Both the position numbers and the translations under genes were made by a program. 64,000 bases of DNA, taken from Alphaproteobacteria bacterium HT1-32 (GTDB lineage: Bacteria; Pseudomonadota; Alphaproteobacteria; Rhodospirillales; HT1-32). Location of the stretch: assembly GCA_009649675.1 (NCBI GenBank), contig WJPL01000003.1, positions 648,808 to 712,807 of the forward strand, in the 5' to 3' direction. The notes below the pieces were generated by a model. That model made no database searches. It had not been told where the DNA came from and worked only from the letters and a program-made list of their open reading frames with translations. Of this stretch, positions 8,218 to 16,778 are shown piece by piece; position 1 is the stretch's first letter, and the number at the start of each line of letters is the position of its first letter.

Positions 8218-9636
8218 ATGCGACGTGCGAGAAATACGAAAATCCTTTCTACTCTGGGGCCGGCAACTGCCAATGAAAAAAGTATCCGCGCCCTCTATGA
8301 AGCCGGCGCTGATGTCTTCCGGCTGAATTTCTCGCATGGTTCACATGCCGACCACCGGGCGAATGTCGACACGATCCGCCGGATTGAAGCGGAGGTACAG
8401 CGACCGATTGCCATTCTGATGGATCTGCAGGGCCCGAAGCTTCGGGTCGGCAAGATAAAGGATGGCAAGGTTACCCTGAAAGAAGGTCAGAAATACCGTT
8501 TCGACCTCGACCCGACAGAAGGTGACGACAAACGCGCTCCCCTGCTCCATCCGGAAGTTTTCGCCGTACTCACGAAAGGTTCAATCCTGCTTCTTGATGA
8601 CGGAAAGCTTCGGGCACGGGTCGACAAGGCCCTTGATGATGGTGCCGAGGTTACGCTCATGAATGGCGGCGTCCTGTCGAACCACAAGGGACTGAATGTG
8701 CCGAATGTGGTGCTGCCATTGTCTGCCATGACCCAGAAAGACCGGGATGACCTGCAGTTCGGTCTGGATATCGGCGTCGACTGGGTTGGCCTGTCCTTCG
8801 TGCAGCGCCCCGACGATGTTGCTGAACTGCGCAAGCTGGTTGCCGGTCGTGCCGCAATCATGACGAAAATGGAAAAGCCTGCGGCAATGCTGCGACTGGA
8901 TGAAATTGTCGACCTGTCCGACGCTGTCATGGTTGCCCGGGGTGACCTTGGTGTCGAATGCCCGCCCGAAGATGTGCCGGCTCTGCAGAAAAAGATCGTC
9001 CGGGCCTGCCGGGCCAAGGGGCGTCCGGTCGTGGTCGCCACCCAGATGCTTGAATCAATGATCAATTCTCCGGCCCCAACACGGGCCGAAGCCTCGGATG
9101 TGGCAACCGCCGTTTATGACGGTGCCGATGCGGTGATGCTTTCTGCCGAAACCGCCGTCGGGGAATACCCGATTCAGGCCGTGGAAATGATGGACCGGAT
9201 CATCTGCAAGACCGAGAACGATCCCTATTACCGGGATATCCGGTCTCATGAACAGATCGATCTGGAACGTACAGCCGCCGATGCCATAACCGCTGCCGCC
9301 CATCAAGTCGCCAATACGATTGATGCCGCTGCGATCGTCACGTTCTCCAGTTCCGGTTCCACCACCCTGCGTGCAGCCCGCGAACGTCCGGAAAAACCGA
9401 TCCTCGGGTCAACCCCTTATGAGAACATTGCCCGTCGCATGGTGCTGGTATGGGGTGTCCATTCCAAGATCATGCCGGACGTGGACAATATGGCCGATAT
9501 GGTGAAAAGCGCCTGTGCCGCAGCCCGTGACGAAGGCTTTGCCCGTCCCGGTCAGCGACTTGTCATTACCGCCGGCGTGCCCTTTGGCACCCCCGGTGCA
9601 ACCAATACCCTGCGCATTGCCTGGGTTGGCGACTGA
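8218..9636 (+). CDS. pyk: Pyruvate kinase
   Basis: The protein has 472 residues, the normal length. The sequence begins RRARNTKILSTLGPAT, and contains FRLNFSHG, the catalytic MVARGDLGVE region with the substrate Lys in IMTKMEKPAA, and the ATQMLESM and DAVMLSAETAVG motifs. It transfers phosphate from phosphoenolpyruvate to ADP at the end of glycolysis. The C-terminal alpha/beta allosteric domain is complete. A promoter is expected in the 147-base divergent gap at 8071-8217, but none stands out. A strong hairpin follows the stop. Confidence 0.97.
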   Translation: MRRARNTKILSTLGPATANEKSIRALYEAGADVFRLNFSHGSHADHRANVDTIRRIEAEVQRPIAILMDLQGPKLRVGKIKDGKVTLKEGQKYRFDLDPTEGDDKRAPLLHPEVFAVLTKGSILLLDDGKLRARVDKALDDGAEVTLMNGGVLSNHKGLNVPNVVLPLSAMTQKDRDDLQFGLDIGVDWVGLSFVQRPDDVAELRKLVAGRAAIMTKMEKPAAMLRLDEIVDLSDAVMVARGDLGVECPPEDVPALQKKIVRACRAKGRPVVVATQMLESMINSPAPTRAEASDVATAVYDGADAVMLSAETAVGEYPIQAVEMMDRIICKTENDPYYRDIRSHEQIDLERTAADAITAAAHQVANTIDAAAIVTFSSSGSTTLRAARERPEKPILGSTPYENIARRMVLVWGVHSKIMPDVDNMADMVKSACAAARDEGFARPGQRLVITAGVPFGTPGATNTLRIAWVGD

Positions 9637-9646
9637 CCTGCCTCAT

Positions 9647-9671
9647 CCGGGGCCTGCCTGACAGGCCCCGG
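9647..9671 (+). terminator. Hairpin terminator after pyk
   Basis: CCGGGGCCTG and CAGGCCCCGG form a perfect 10-bp stem around CCTGA. It lies 10 bases after the pyk stop and before the convergent TPR gene. No T-run follows, so it may act as a bidirectional barrier. Confidence 0.6.
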
Positions 9672-9678
9672 AATAGTC

Positions 9679-10287
9679 TCAGATACGCTCGCGCTTCTGA
9701 GCTTCCCGGAGCATTTCAATATTCTGGCGTGCGCCGGTGGCGTGTGGATTAACCGCGATTGTCTGCTCAAACGCCGCGATGGCCGCATCCTTGCGATCCA
9801 GCGCCATATTGATCAGACCAAGACCCGACAGCGCTCCGAAATGCCGGGGCTCCAGTTCCAGTGTCTTCTGAATATCCAGCACCGAGCGGTCATAGTCACC
9901 CATCAGGTAGTACAGTGTCGCCCGCTTGTTCCACCCCTCGGCAAACTGATCGTCCAACTCAGTCACCGCATCAAAAGCGGCCAGTGCAACGGGGTAATCT
10001 GCTTCATGCATGGCGCGAATACCGCGATCCATCAGCCTGCTGACATCCGGATCGTCATGCTGATGCCAGATCACCCATATCTGATTCTGAAGTATCTGAG
10101 CCTGTATGCCCTCAGTCGAGGTGCGCAGCAGCTTGAAAAGACCCGCAAGAGCAGGATCGTCCTGCCCCGCACTCGTGGGCATCAGCGGGGCGCTGACGAG
10201 GGCGAAGACCGCAATCCCCCGTATTGCCACCCTGCGAAGTCGATGAAGCATGGCCTGTATCTGTCCCATGACAGAATAGTTGGTCAT
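9679..10287 (-). CDS. Tetratricopeptide repeat protein, exported
   Basis: The protein has 202 residues. A basic N-terminus and hydrophobic segment (GIAVFALVSAPLMPTSAGQ) indicate a signal peptide or anchor. At least three TPR units follow, with the typical ADYPVALAAFDAVTELDDQFAEGWNKRATLYYLMGDYDRSVLDIQKTLELEPRH spacing split across successive repeats. The ATG at 10287 follows a GGAG by 12 bases; a TTG at 10305 and an ATG at 10269 are alternatives. It is probably a periplasmic protein-protein interaction module. No partner is evident. Confidence 0.75.
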   Translation of the reverse strand: MTNYSVMGQIQAMLHRLRRVAIRGIAVFALVSAPLMPTSAGQDDPALAGLFKLLRTSTEGIQAQILQNQIWVIWHQHDDPDVSRLMDRGIRAMHEADYPVALAAFDAVTELDDQFAEGWNKRATLYYLMGDYDRSVLDIQKTLELEPRHFGALSGLGLINMALDRKDAAIAAFEQTIAVNPHATGARQNIEMLREAQKRERI

Positions 10288-10339
10288 GACGCTGTAAATC
10301 TCCAAGAAGGAAATTCAGCTATTCACGAACTTATGAGTT

Positions 10340-11626
10340 TTATCCGGCATTGAGCGGATCAGGCCCGCCCGTTCGCCAGTCGAGCAACTGAACCGTATGA
10401 ACAATGGGGATTTCCGTGCCGGAACCGATCTGGGTCATGCAGCCGATATTACCGGCGGCAATGATGTCTGGATCAGTGCTCTCGATATTTCGTAGCTTGC
10501 GTTCCTTCAGCTGCCCGGCGATTTCCGGCTGCATCAGGTTATAGGTACCGGCTGATCCACAGCACAGATGCGCCTCCGGCACGTCCAGTACGGTGAAGCC
10601 CGCACGGGTCAGCAGATCCTTCGGCAGCCGGGTAATCTTCTGGCCGTGCTGTAGCGAGCAGGCCGAATGATAGGCAACCCGCATGGGTTCCGGCGAAGCG
10701 TCAACTTTCAGGTCAAGCTCGGCCAGAACTTCGGTAATATCACGGGCCAGTCCGGCGATCTGTTCTGCCGGCCCTGCCATCTCCGGGTCTTCGCGAAACA
10801 TGAAGCCGTAATCCTTGACCGTCGTCCCGCAGCCCGAGGCATTGATGACAATGGCATCAACCCCGTCGCCTTCGATTTCCCGCATCCAGGCTTCGATATT
10901 TGCGCGGGCAGATGCATGGCTGTCATCAATCCGGCCCATGTGATGGGTCAGCGCACCGCAACAACCGGCACCACTGGCGATCACCACCTCGCAGCCATGA
11001 CGGGTCAGCAGGCGTATCGTGGCTTCGTTGATCTCCGGTGCCAGAACCTTCTGCGCACAGCCGGTCATCAGTACCACCCGCTTGATCCGCTCACCTTCCG
11101 CGGGAAAGACATTCGGCTGATCGAAAGACGATGGAGACGGAATCGAGCGGGGCGCAATCCTGACCATACTTTTCAGACGCCCCGGCAGGAATCGGGCAAA
11201 CGGTCTGGCCAGCATTGCCCCGATCAGCGACAGCCGGAACAGGGTCGGATTCGGCAGCGTGAAGGCCAGCAGGTCACGCAGACGCCGCTCCCAGAATGGC
11301 CGGCTGTAGGTCTTCTCGATATGCGCCCGGGCATGGTCCACCAGATGCATGTAGTTCACACCGGACGGACAGGTCGTCATGCAGGACAGGCAACTCAGGC
11401 AGCGGTCGATATGCTTCACAAAGCGCGGGCTTGCAGGCCGGTCATTCTCCAGCACATCCTTGATCTGGTAAATGCGTCCCCGCGGGCTGTCCAGCTCATC
11501 GCCCAGCAACACAAAGGTTGGACAGGTGGCCGTGCAAAACCCGCAATGAACACATTTCCGCAAAATCGAGTCAGCGACCTGGATATCCGGGTCATTGAGT
11601 TGGGTAATCGAAAAATTGGTCTGCAT
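10340..11626 (-). CDS. glcF: Glycolate oxidase iron-sulfur subunit
   Basis: The protein has 428 residues. Two ferredoxin-type 4Fe-4S motifs lie near the N-terminus (CVHCGFCTATCPTF and CLSCLSCMTTCPSGV). They are followed by two CCG-type heterodisulfide-reductase-like domains (GAGCCGALTHHMG and HLCCGSAGTYN). With GlcD and GlcE it oxidises glycolate to glyoxylate and passes electrons to the respiratory chain. Its ATG overlaps the glcE stop as TGATG. It is last in the glcD-glcE-glcF operon. Confidence 0.94.
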   Translation of the reverse strand: MQTNFSITQLNDPDIQVADSILRKCVHCGFCTATCPTFVLLGDELDSPRGRIYQIKDVLENDRPASPRFVKHIDRCLSCLSCMTTCPSGVNYMHLVDHARAHIEKTYSRPFWERRLRDLLAFTLPNPTLFRLSLIGAMLARPFARFLPGRLKSMVRIAPRSIPSPSSFDQPNVFPAEGERIKRVVLMTGCAQKVLAPEINEATIRLLTRHGCEVVIASGAGCCGALTHHMGRIDDSHASARANIEAWMREIEGDGVDAIVINASGCGTTVKDYGFMFREDPEMAGPAEQIAGLARDITEVLAELDLKVDASPEPMRVAYHSACSLQHGQKITRLPKDLLTRAGFTVLDVPEAHLCCGSAGTYNLMQPEIAGQLKERKLRNIESTDPDIIAAGNIGCMTQIGSGTEIPIVHTVQLLDWRTGGPDPLNAG

Positions 11627-12828
11627 CAGACGCCCTCATACATCCGGCCGGGATTCAGAATTCCCTTCGGATCAAACTGCTGTTTCAGACTGGCCGTGAT
11701 CTTTGCTGCGACACCGGACAAAGGCTCAAACGGCGGGACATTACGGCGTACCGGGTCCGGAGCACGCATCAATGTTGCATGACCTCCGCAACCGGCAACG
11801 GCGTCGCGTATAGCCGATGCACCGGCATCACCCGTCGCATCAACCGCCATCCAGACCAGACCACCGGCCCAGTCGAAATAGACTTCGCCCGGACAGGTTT
11901 CGCTGATGGCCGCCGCTGCAGTTGGCGGTACAGAGACGCGCCAGATTGCCTTATCGCTGCCAGCGAACCAGCTGGCGTCACGGACTTCGGTCCATAATGT
12001 TGCTGAGTTGTGACTGTGAAGTTCTTCCACCTCGCCAAATGTGCCCAGCAGCGCCTTCAGGGCAGCACATCGTGCCAGCACCGAGGGTGCGAAGCCTTCC
12101 ACGCGTATCGCTGTCACGGCGCCACCGGCGCCGGAAACATAGGATACCCCGCTGCGTGCTGCGACCGTCGCCGGAAGATGAGCTGCCGATGAGACTTCAT
12201 GCGAGCTTTGTATGGCTGCGGTCATGGCCGCGATACCACCTGCCCTGTCGAGTCCTTTGACAAGAACCGTGTAGGTCTTCTCCGGTGCTGGCAGAACCTT
12301 TACCGTGACATCTGTCATCACCGCCAGCGTGCCCCAGCTGCCGGCCATGACTTTCGGCAGATCAAAGCCGGTCACATTTTTCATGACACGGCCACCGGAC
12401 TTGAAGTTCTCTCCCCGTCCGCTGATGCCGTGAAAACCGAGGAAATGATCCCGGGCAGCACCTGACTTGATCCGCCGGGGACCGGACAGGTTCGCCCCCA
12501 GAATACCCCCGATGGTACCGGCAGAGCTGCTGCCGAGCAGCTTGCTGAAATCAGGCGGGTCGAAATCAAGTTGCTGGTTGTTCTCGACCAGCAGCTGATT
12601 GATTTCCGCCATTGTGGTGCCTGCACCTGCCGCCAGAATCAGTTCCCCCGGCTCATACAGCGTCACACCGCTCAGCCCGGACAGGTCAAGCCCGTGTCCC
12701 GCATCGACGGTACGCCCAACGCTATCCTTGCTGCCTGTGCCGTGCACTGTCAGCGCCTGCTCGTTTGCCAGCGCCCACTGGATCATTTCCAGCACGGTTT
12801 CGGCATTCTCCGGTCGTAATGTCTGCAT
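11626..12828 (-). CDS. glcE: Glycolate oxidase FAD-binding subunit
   Basis: The protein has 400 residues. It has an FAD_binding_4 (PCMH) domain with GELILAAGAGTTMAEINQLL, LLGSSSAGTIGGILGANLSGPRRI and the closing GILNPGRMY. It is shorter than GlcD, as expected for GlcE, and partners GlcD and GlcF. The start is two bases after the glcD stop and the end overlaps glcF, so translation is coupled. No glcC-type regulator gene is adjacent. Confidence 0.92.
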   Translation of the reverse strand: MQTLRPENAETVLEMIQWALANEQALTVHGTGSKDSVGRTVDAGHGLDLSGLSGVTLYEPGELILAAGAGTTMAEINQLLVENNQQLDFDPPDFSKLLGSSSAGTIGGILGANLSGPRRIKSGAARDHFLGFHGISGRGENFKSGGRVMKNVTGFDLPKVMAGSWGTLAVMTDVTVKVLPAPEKTYTVLVKGLDRAGGIAAMTAAIQSSHEVSSAAHLPATVAARSGVSYVSGAGGAVTAIRVEGFAPSVLARCAALKALLGTFGEVEELHSHNSATLWTEVRDASWFAGSDKAIWRVSVPPTAAAAISETCPGEVYFDWAGGLVWMAVDATGDAGASAIRDAVAGCGGHATLMRAPDPVRRNVPPFEPLSGVAAKITASLKQQFDPKGILNPGRMYEGV

Positions 12829-12830
12829 CT

Positions 12831-14318
12831 TCAGAACCTCGGCAGGTCAGCGAAGGGGATCTTGCCCCCGGTGATATGCAGACGGCCCATTTCGGCGCAA
12901 CGGTGCAGGGTCGGATAGACTTTGCCCGGATTCAGCAGCCCGTCCGGATCAAACACACATTTCAGACGTTGCTGATGCTTCAGGTCGTCCTCATCAAACA
13001 TCTCGCCCATCAGGTCACGTTTTTCCACGCCAACCCCATGCTCACCGGTCAGCACCCCGCCGACCCGCACACAAAGCTTGAGAATATCGGCCCCGAAATC
13101 CTCTGCCTTCCGCAGGTCATCCGGCTTGTTGGCATCGAACAGGATCAGCGGATGCAGGTTTCCGTCCCCTGCATGAAACACATTGGCGACGCCCAGACCG
13201 TATCTCTTCGACATCTCCCCCATCTCGGAGAGCACCCGCGGCAGCTCGGAGCGGGGAATCGTGCCATCCATACAGAAATAATCCGGCGACAGGCGACCGA
13301 CCGCCGGGAAAGCGGCCTTCCGGCCCGCCCAGAAGGCCATGCGTTCTTCTTCGCTCTCACTGATTCGCACAGAGGAAGCACCACAGCTCTCGGCAATCTC
13401 GCGCACCCGCTCGATCAGATAGTCGACTTCAACCTCCGGCCCGTCCAGTTCGACAATCAGCAGGGAGCCGGCATCAGTGGGATAGCCGACATTCACAAAA
13501 GCTTCCGCTGCAACAATAGCCGGGTTGTCCATCATCTCCATACCACCGGGGATAATCCCGGCGGATATGATGTCACCGACACATTTTCCGCCTTCACCCA
13601 CTGTCGGGAAAGCGATCAGCAGGGCGCGGGCGGTTGACGGTTTCTGGAGAATACGGACCGTCACTTCGGTAATGATGCCCAGCAGCCCTTCGGAGCCGGT
13701 GATCATGCCGAGGATATCGTAACCGCCCGAATCGAGATGACGGCCACCGACGCGCATCACCTCGCCTTCCATCGTGACAAATTCCAGCCCCAGAAGGTTA
13801 TTCGCCGTCAGGCCGTATTTCAGGCAATGCACCCCGCCGGAATTTTCCGCGACATTGCCGCCGATCGAACAGGCGATCTGGCTCGACGGGTCCGGTGCAT
13901 AGTAAAATCCGCGATGTTCCACCGCCTTGGTAAGCGCCAGATTGGTCACGCCAGGCTGGGTTACGACGCAGCGGTTCTCCCAGTCTGTCTCCAGAATCCG
14001 GTTGAACTTGCCAAGGCCCAGCGTAATCGCATCAGCCAGCGGCAGCGAGCCGCCGGACAGCGAAGTGCCCGCACCCCGCGGGACAATCTTGACCTTGTGT
14101 TCGTTGCAGTAGCGCATGATCCGGGCCACCTGATCGGTGGTCTCCGGCAGCACGACGATCAGAGGCAGTTGCCGATAGGCGCTGAGACCATCGCAATCAT
14201 AGGCCCGCAGCTCGTCTTCATCGACGATGACCCCTTCTCCCGGCACGATATCGCGCATTGCGGCGATGATCTGATGTCGGCGGTCAAAGATCGACTGATC
14301 TGGTTTGGGCATCTGCAT
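12831..14318 (-). CDS. glcD: Glycolate oxidase subunit GlcD (FAD-linked)
   Basis: The protein has 495 residues. The FAD-binding PCMH domain contains VPRGAGTSLSGGSLP and DPSSQIACSIGGNVAENSGGVHCLKYG. The FAD-oxidase C-terminal domain ends with VFHAGDGNLHPLILFD, GGVLTGEHGVGVEKR and FDPDGLLNPGKVYP. It holds the catalytic FAD that oxidises glycolate (and often D-lactate). It is the first gene of the operon. The related D-lactate dehydrogenase is an alternative, but the glcE and glcF neighbours settle it. Confidence 0.94.
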   Translation of the reverse strand: MQMPKPDQSIFDRRHQIIAAMRDIVPGEGVIVDEDELRAYDCDGLSAYRQLPLIVVLPETTDQVARIMRYCNEHKVKIVPRGAGTSLSGGSLPLADAITLGLGKFNRILETDWENRCVVTQPGVTNLALTKAVEHRGFYYAPDPSSQIACSIGGNVAENSGGVHCLKYGLTANNLLGLEFVTMEGEVMRVGGRHLDSGGYDILGMITGSEGLLGIITEVTVRILQKPSTARALLIAFPTVGEGGKCVGDIISAGIIPGGMEMMDNPAIVAAEAFVNVGYPTDAGSLLIVELDGPEVEVDYLIERVREIAESCGASSVRISESEEERMAFWAGRKAAFPAVGRLSPDYFCMDGTIPRSELPRVLSEMGEMSKRYGLGVANVFHAGDGNLHPLILFDANKPDDLRKAEDFGADILKLCVRVGGVLTGEHGVGVEKRDLMGEMFDEDDLKHQQRLKCVFDPDGLLNPGKVYPTLHRCAEMGRLHITGGKIPFADLPRF

Positions 14319-14401
14319 GGTCTGTTCTCCCGACGATGGCCTGAAACTGTAGCCATATTTAGACGAGAGAGATAGGCCACGACATTAATGGCCCCACAAA
14401 C

Positions 14402-14428
14402 AAAAAACCGCGCCGTAAGGCGCGGTTT
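14402..14428 (-). terminator. Intrinsic terminator of rpmJ
   Basis: On the minus strand AAACCGCGCC and GGCGCGGTTT form a 10-bp stem with loop TTAC. The stem is followed by an uninterrupted T-run, the classic rho-independent shape. It starts 26 bases after the rpmJ stop. Confidence 0.85.
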
Positions 14429-14453
14429 CCGTTCTGCGGAAGGATCCAGCAGT

Positions 14454-14579
14454 TCAGCCCTGACGAGCCTTGAACCGTGGATTGCGCTTATTGATGACAT
14501 ACACCCGACCATGGCGGCGGACGATGCGGCAATTCTTATCTCGCGCTTTCGCAGACTTAAGCGAATTCCGTACTTTCAT
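14454..14579 (-). CDS. rpmJ: 50S ribosomal protein L36
   Basis: The 41-residue product reads [18 protein letters not shown] and continues to RFKARQG. It is extremely basic, as L36 must be. It is the 41-residue form with single zinc-ligand remnants (the C- paralogue) that is normal in Alphaproteobacteria. It is a single-gene unit with its own promoter and terminator, outside the main ribosomal protein operons, as is usual for this class. Confidence 0.95.
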   Translation of the reverse strand: MKVRNSLKSAKARDKNCRIVRRHGRVYVINKRNPRFKARQG

Positions 14580-14623
14580 TGCAAACCCCTGCGTCAAAAC
14601 GCGGCTGTGTTCGAGAGCGGCGG

Positions 14624-14652
14624 AAAATAGGGGGTCGGCCTCGGGCTGTCAA
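14624..14652 (-). promoter_or_regulatory. Sigma-70 promoter of rpmJ
   Basis: The minus strand has consensus TTGACA (14647-14652), a 17-base spacer and TATTTT (14624-14629). It lies 45 bases upstream of the rpmJ start codon. This is among the best promoter matches in the window. Confidence 0.7.
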
Positions 14653-14670
14653 CGCCCACTTGACGGAAAG

Positions 14671-15666
14671 TTACATTACTTCCGCAGATGGCTTCATTGC
14701 ATGATACCGATAGACCCGCAAAGCCCCGCTATCGAGCGCACTGACACGCGCCATCCAGTATTCACATTCCCGGATCATGTTCATCGCGAAACTGCGGTCA
14801 ACCTTCCCCGGTGTCAGGCTGTCCAGCAGACGAAGCCAGCCAGTCAGCACCATCGAACGGTACTGATCGGTCATATCCTCGGCTACACGGACGTCGAAAT
14901 CGCGTTCTGCCAGTGCCGCATGGACCTGTTTTGCCGTCCAGAGCGGGTTAACCACCCGGTCAGCGCTCATCCATTTACGTACCGTCTCTCCGGGATCGCC
15001 GGGATGCGCCAGAACAAAATCAGTGAACATGAGATGCCCGCCATGCCGGAGCGTCAGATGGCAGGCATCGAATACAGCCCCCTTATCGGCAAATTTGTAA
15101 AAAGTCTCGAAAGCATAAACCCCGTTATATTTCCGGGCTTCAAGCCTGATCCGGTCCGGATCGTACCAGCTGACCGGGGCGCGCCGGCCAAGGCCCTGCT
15201 TGATTGAAGTTTCCTTGCCGATTTCCGCCAGCGCCTCGCTCGGCTCCATCCCGGTCATCCAGACCCCGAATTCCTTGTTGATGCCGCGTACTGCGCCACC
15301 AATTCCAGCCCCGAGATCAAGAAAGCTTTTCTCTGAAGCCGGCATCATCGCCTTTACGAAATCCGTGGCGTAGCTGAGCCCGCCGGGGGTCAGCAAACCA
15401 TCACCCCAAAGCCGTTCGGCCATATCCAGACGCCACTCGGGCCAGCGATCATCAAGGTCCGCGACGGAAGGAAATTCAGGTGCAGGCATCGGCAGATACC
15501 CGGCAGCCCGGGCCGCCTCGTCATGTTCCGACACTTCCGGCGGACGGTTCTTCGGCGTAAAAACCTCGACCGGCTGTCCGTTTTGCCAGACCGGATCCTG
15601 CTCTTCACCTTCCCACCAGGCGCGAAGCCGATCAACAAATCCTGGTCCATCACCTGACAGTTCCAT
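14671..15666 (-). CDS. Class I SAM-dependent methyltransferase
   Basis: The protein has 331 residues. The SAM-binding motif I is SFLDLGAGIGGAVRGI near the middle; motif II-like GVYAFETFYKF and motif III-like LRHGGHLMFTDFVLAHPG follow. The N-terminal 100 residues are a family-specific extension (LRAWWEGEEQDPVW). The substrate is unknown; the fold resembles sarcosine/phosphoethanolamine-type small-molecule N-methyltransferases. The ATG at 15666 has an upstream AGGAAAGG; an in-frame GTG at 15696 would add ten residues but lacks a ribosome site. It is divergent from the DMT transporter. Confidence 0.75.
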   Translation of the reverse strand: MELSGDGPGFVDRLRAWWEGEEQDPVWQNGQPVEVFTPKNRPPEVSEHDEAARAAGYLPMPAPEFPSVADLDDRWPEWRLDMAERLWGDGLLTPGGLSYATDFVKAMMPASEKSFLDLGAGIGGAVRGINKEFGVWMTGMEPSEALAEIGKETSIKQGLGRRAPVSWYDPDRIRLEARKYNGVYAFETFYKFADKGAVFDACHLTLRHGGHLMFTDFVLAHPGDPGETVRKWMSADRVVNPLWTAKQVHAALAERDFDVRVAEDMTDQYRSMVLTGWLRLLDSLTPGKVDRSFAMNMIRECEYWMARVSALDSGALRVYRYHAMKPSAEVM

Positions 15667-15850
15667 CTGGAGTCGTAACCTTTCCTCTTCTGTCACCGTG
15701 TTTCAGGGTAACCCGACCTGCCGGATCATCTTTCCGCACGATTACGGAATCAATAGGGATGATCCACAATCTGCCTTGCAGGCTTGCAGGCCATCATCCG
15801 CTCATGCATGGTTTACGAGGTCGATCCCGACCCGCAACCGGATATATATC

Positions 15851-16765
15851 TTGTCACAGACTGAACCGAATAAGCGCGGATTTTCCGGCGCGGCCAAAGG
15901 CGCGCTGTTGATGATCGTGGCGACATTGTTTTTCGCCAGCATGCATACTTCTATCAAATATGTCGGTGAAATGGGAATCCATCCCTTTCAGATTGCCTTT
16001 TTCCGTAATCTTTTCGGCATGCTGATCATCATCCCCTGGATTATTCGCTTTGGCCTGCTGCCCTTCAAAACCGAACGGGCCGGGTTGCACGGGCTGCGCG
16101 CGATCATCAATGCAGCAGCCATGCTCTGTTTTTTTACCGCCCTGACCATCACACCAGTAACGGAAGTCACCGCACTCGGCTTCTCTGTCCCGATCTTTGC
16201 GACAATTCTCGCAACGATCATTTTCGGTGAAAAGGTTGGTATCCGGCGCTGGTCAGCAACCATCGTCGGGTTTCTCGGTGTGCTGCTGATCCTTCGCCCC
16301 GGCTTTCAGGAAATCGGCCTGGGTCAGTCGCTGGTCATCTTTGCCTCCCTGGTATGGTCGGCCGCACTGATGGTCATCAAGGTTCTGGGCAAAACCGAAT
16401 CCAGCGTCACCATCACAGCCTACATGTCTTTGTTCATGACGCCCCTGACCCTTATCCCGGCGCTGTTTGTCTGGGTCGCACCGGAACCGCATCATTACAT
16501 CTGGTTTATCGGGATCGGGCTCTGTGGCGGGGCCGGACAAATGCTGATGGCTGAAGCCCTCAAATCTGCATCGACCAGCGTCGTCATGCCTTTCGACTTC
16601 TTCAAACTGATCTGGGTCGCTGCAATTGCCTTTGTCGTGTTCGGCGAAATCGCCGACGTCTTTACATGGGCGGGCGGGATGATCATCTTTGCTTCGACGG
16701 CCTATATTACCTATCGCGAACGCAGGCAGGAACAGGTCATAGCGCCAAAGGCTGACCTGTCCTGA
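15851..16765 (+). CDS. EamA/DMT family transporter
   Basis: About 304 residues with ten predicted membrane helices in two EamA halves. The first half contains FFASMHTSIKYVGEMGIHPFQIAFFRNLFG, the second contains ASTSVVMPFDFFKLIWVAAIAFVVFGE. Family members export metabolites or drugs at the inner membrane, and close relatives include RarD- and SAM-transporter-like proteins. The start is uncertain: a TTG at 15851 gives a normal short cytoplasmic leader. The frame stays open to a GTG at 15698, but that would add 51 non-hydrophobic residues with no ribosome site. The substrate is not known. Confidence 0.8.
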   Translation: MSQTEPNKRGFSGAAKGALLMIVATLFFASMHTSIKYVGEMGIHPFQIAFFRNLFGMLIIIPWIIRFGLLPFKTERAGLHGLRAIINAAAMLCFFTALTITPVTEVTALGFSVPIFATILATIIFGEKVGIRRWSATIVGFLGVLLILRPGFQEIGLGQSLVIFASLVWSAALMVIKVLGKTESSVTITAYMSLFMTPLTLIPALFVWVAPEPHHYIWFIGIGLCGGAGQMLMAEALKSASTSVVMPFDFFKLIWVAAIAFVVFGEIADVFTWAGGMIIFASTAYITYRERRQEQVIAPKADLS

Positions 16766-16778
16766 ACCGGGAAGCAGA

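Noticed and set aside
12612-13637. A 341-codon open frame opposite glcD and glcE
   Set aside because: It overlaps two clear glycolate oxidase genes and has low-complexity, His- and Gln-rich text typical of a shadow frame.
15698-15850. N-terminal extension of the DMT transporter to a GTG at 15698
   Set aside because: The extra 51 residues are polar and unlike the family, and there is no ribosome site at the GTG.
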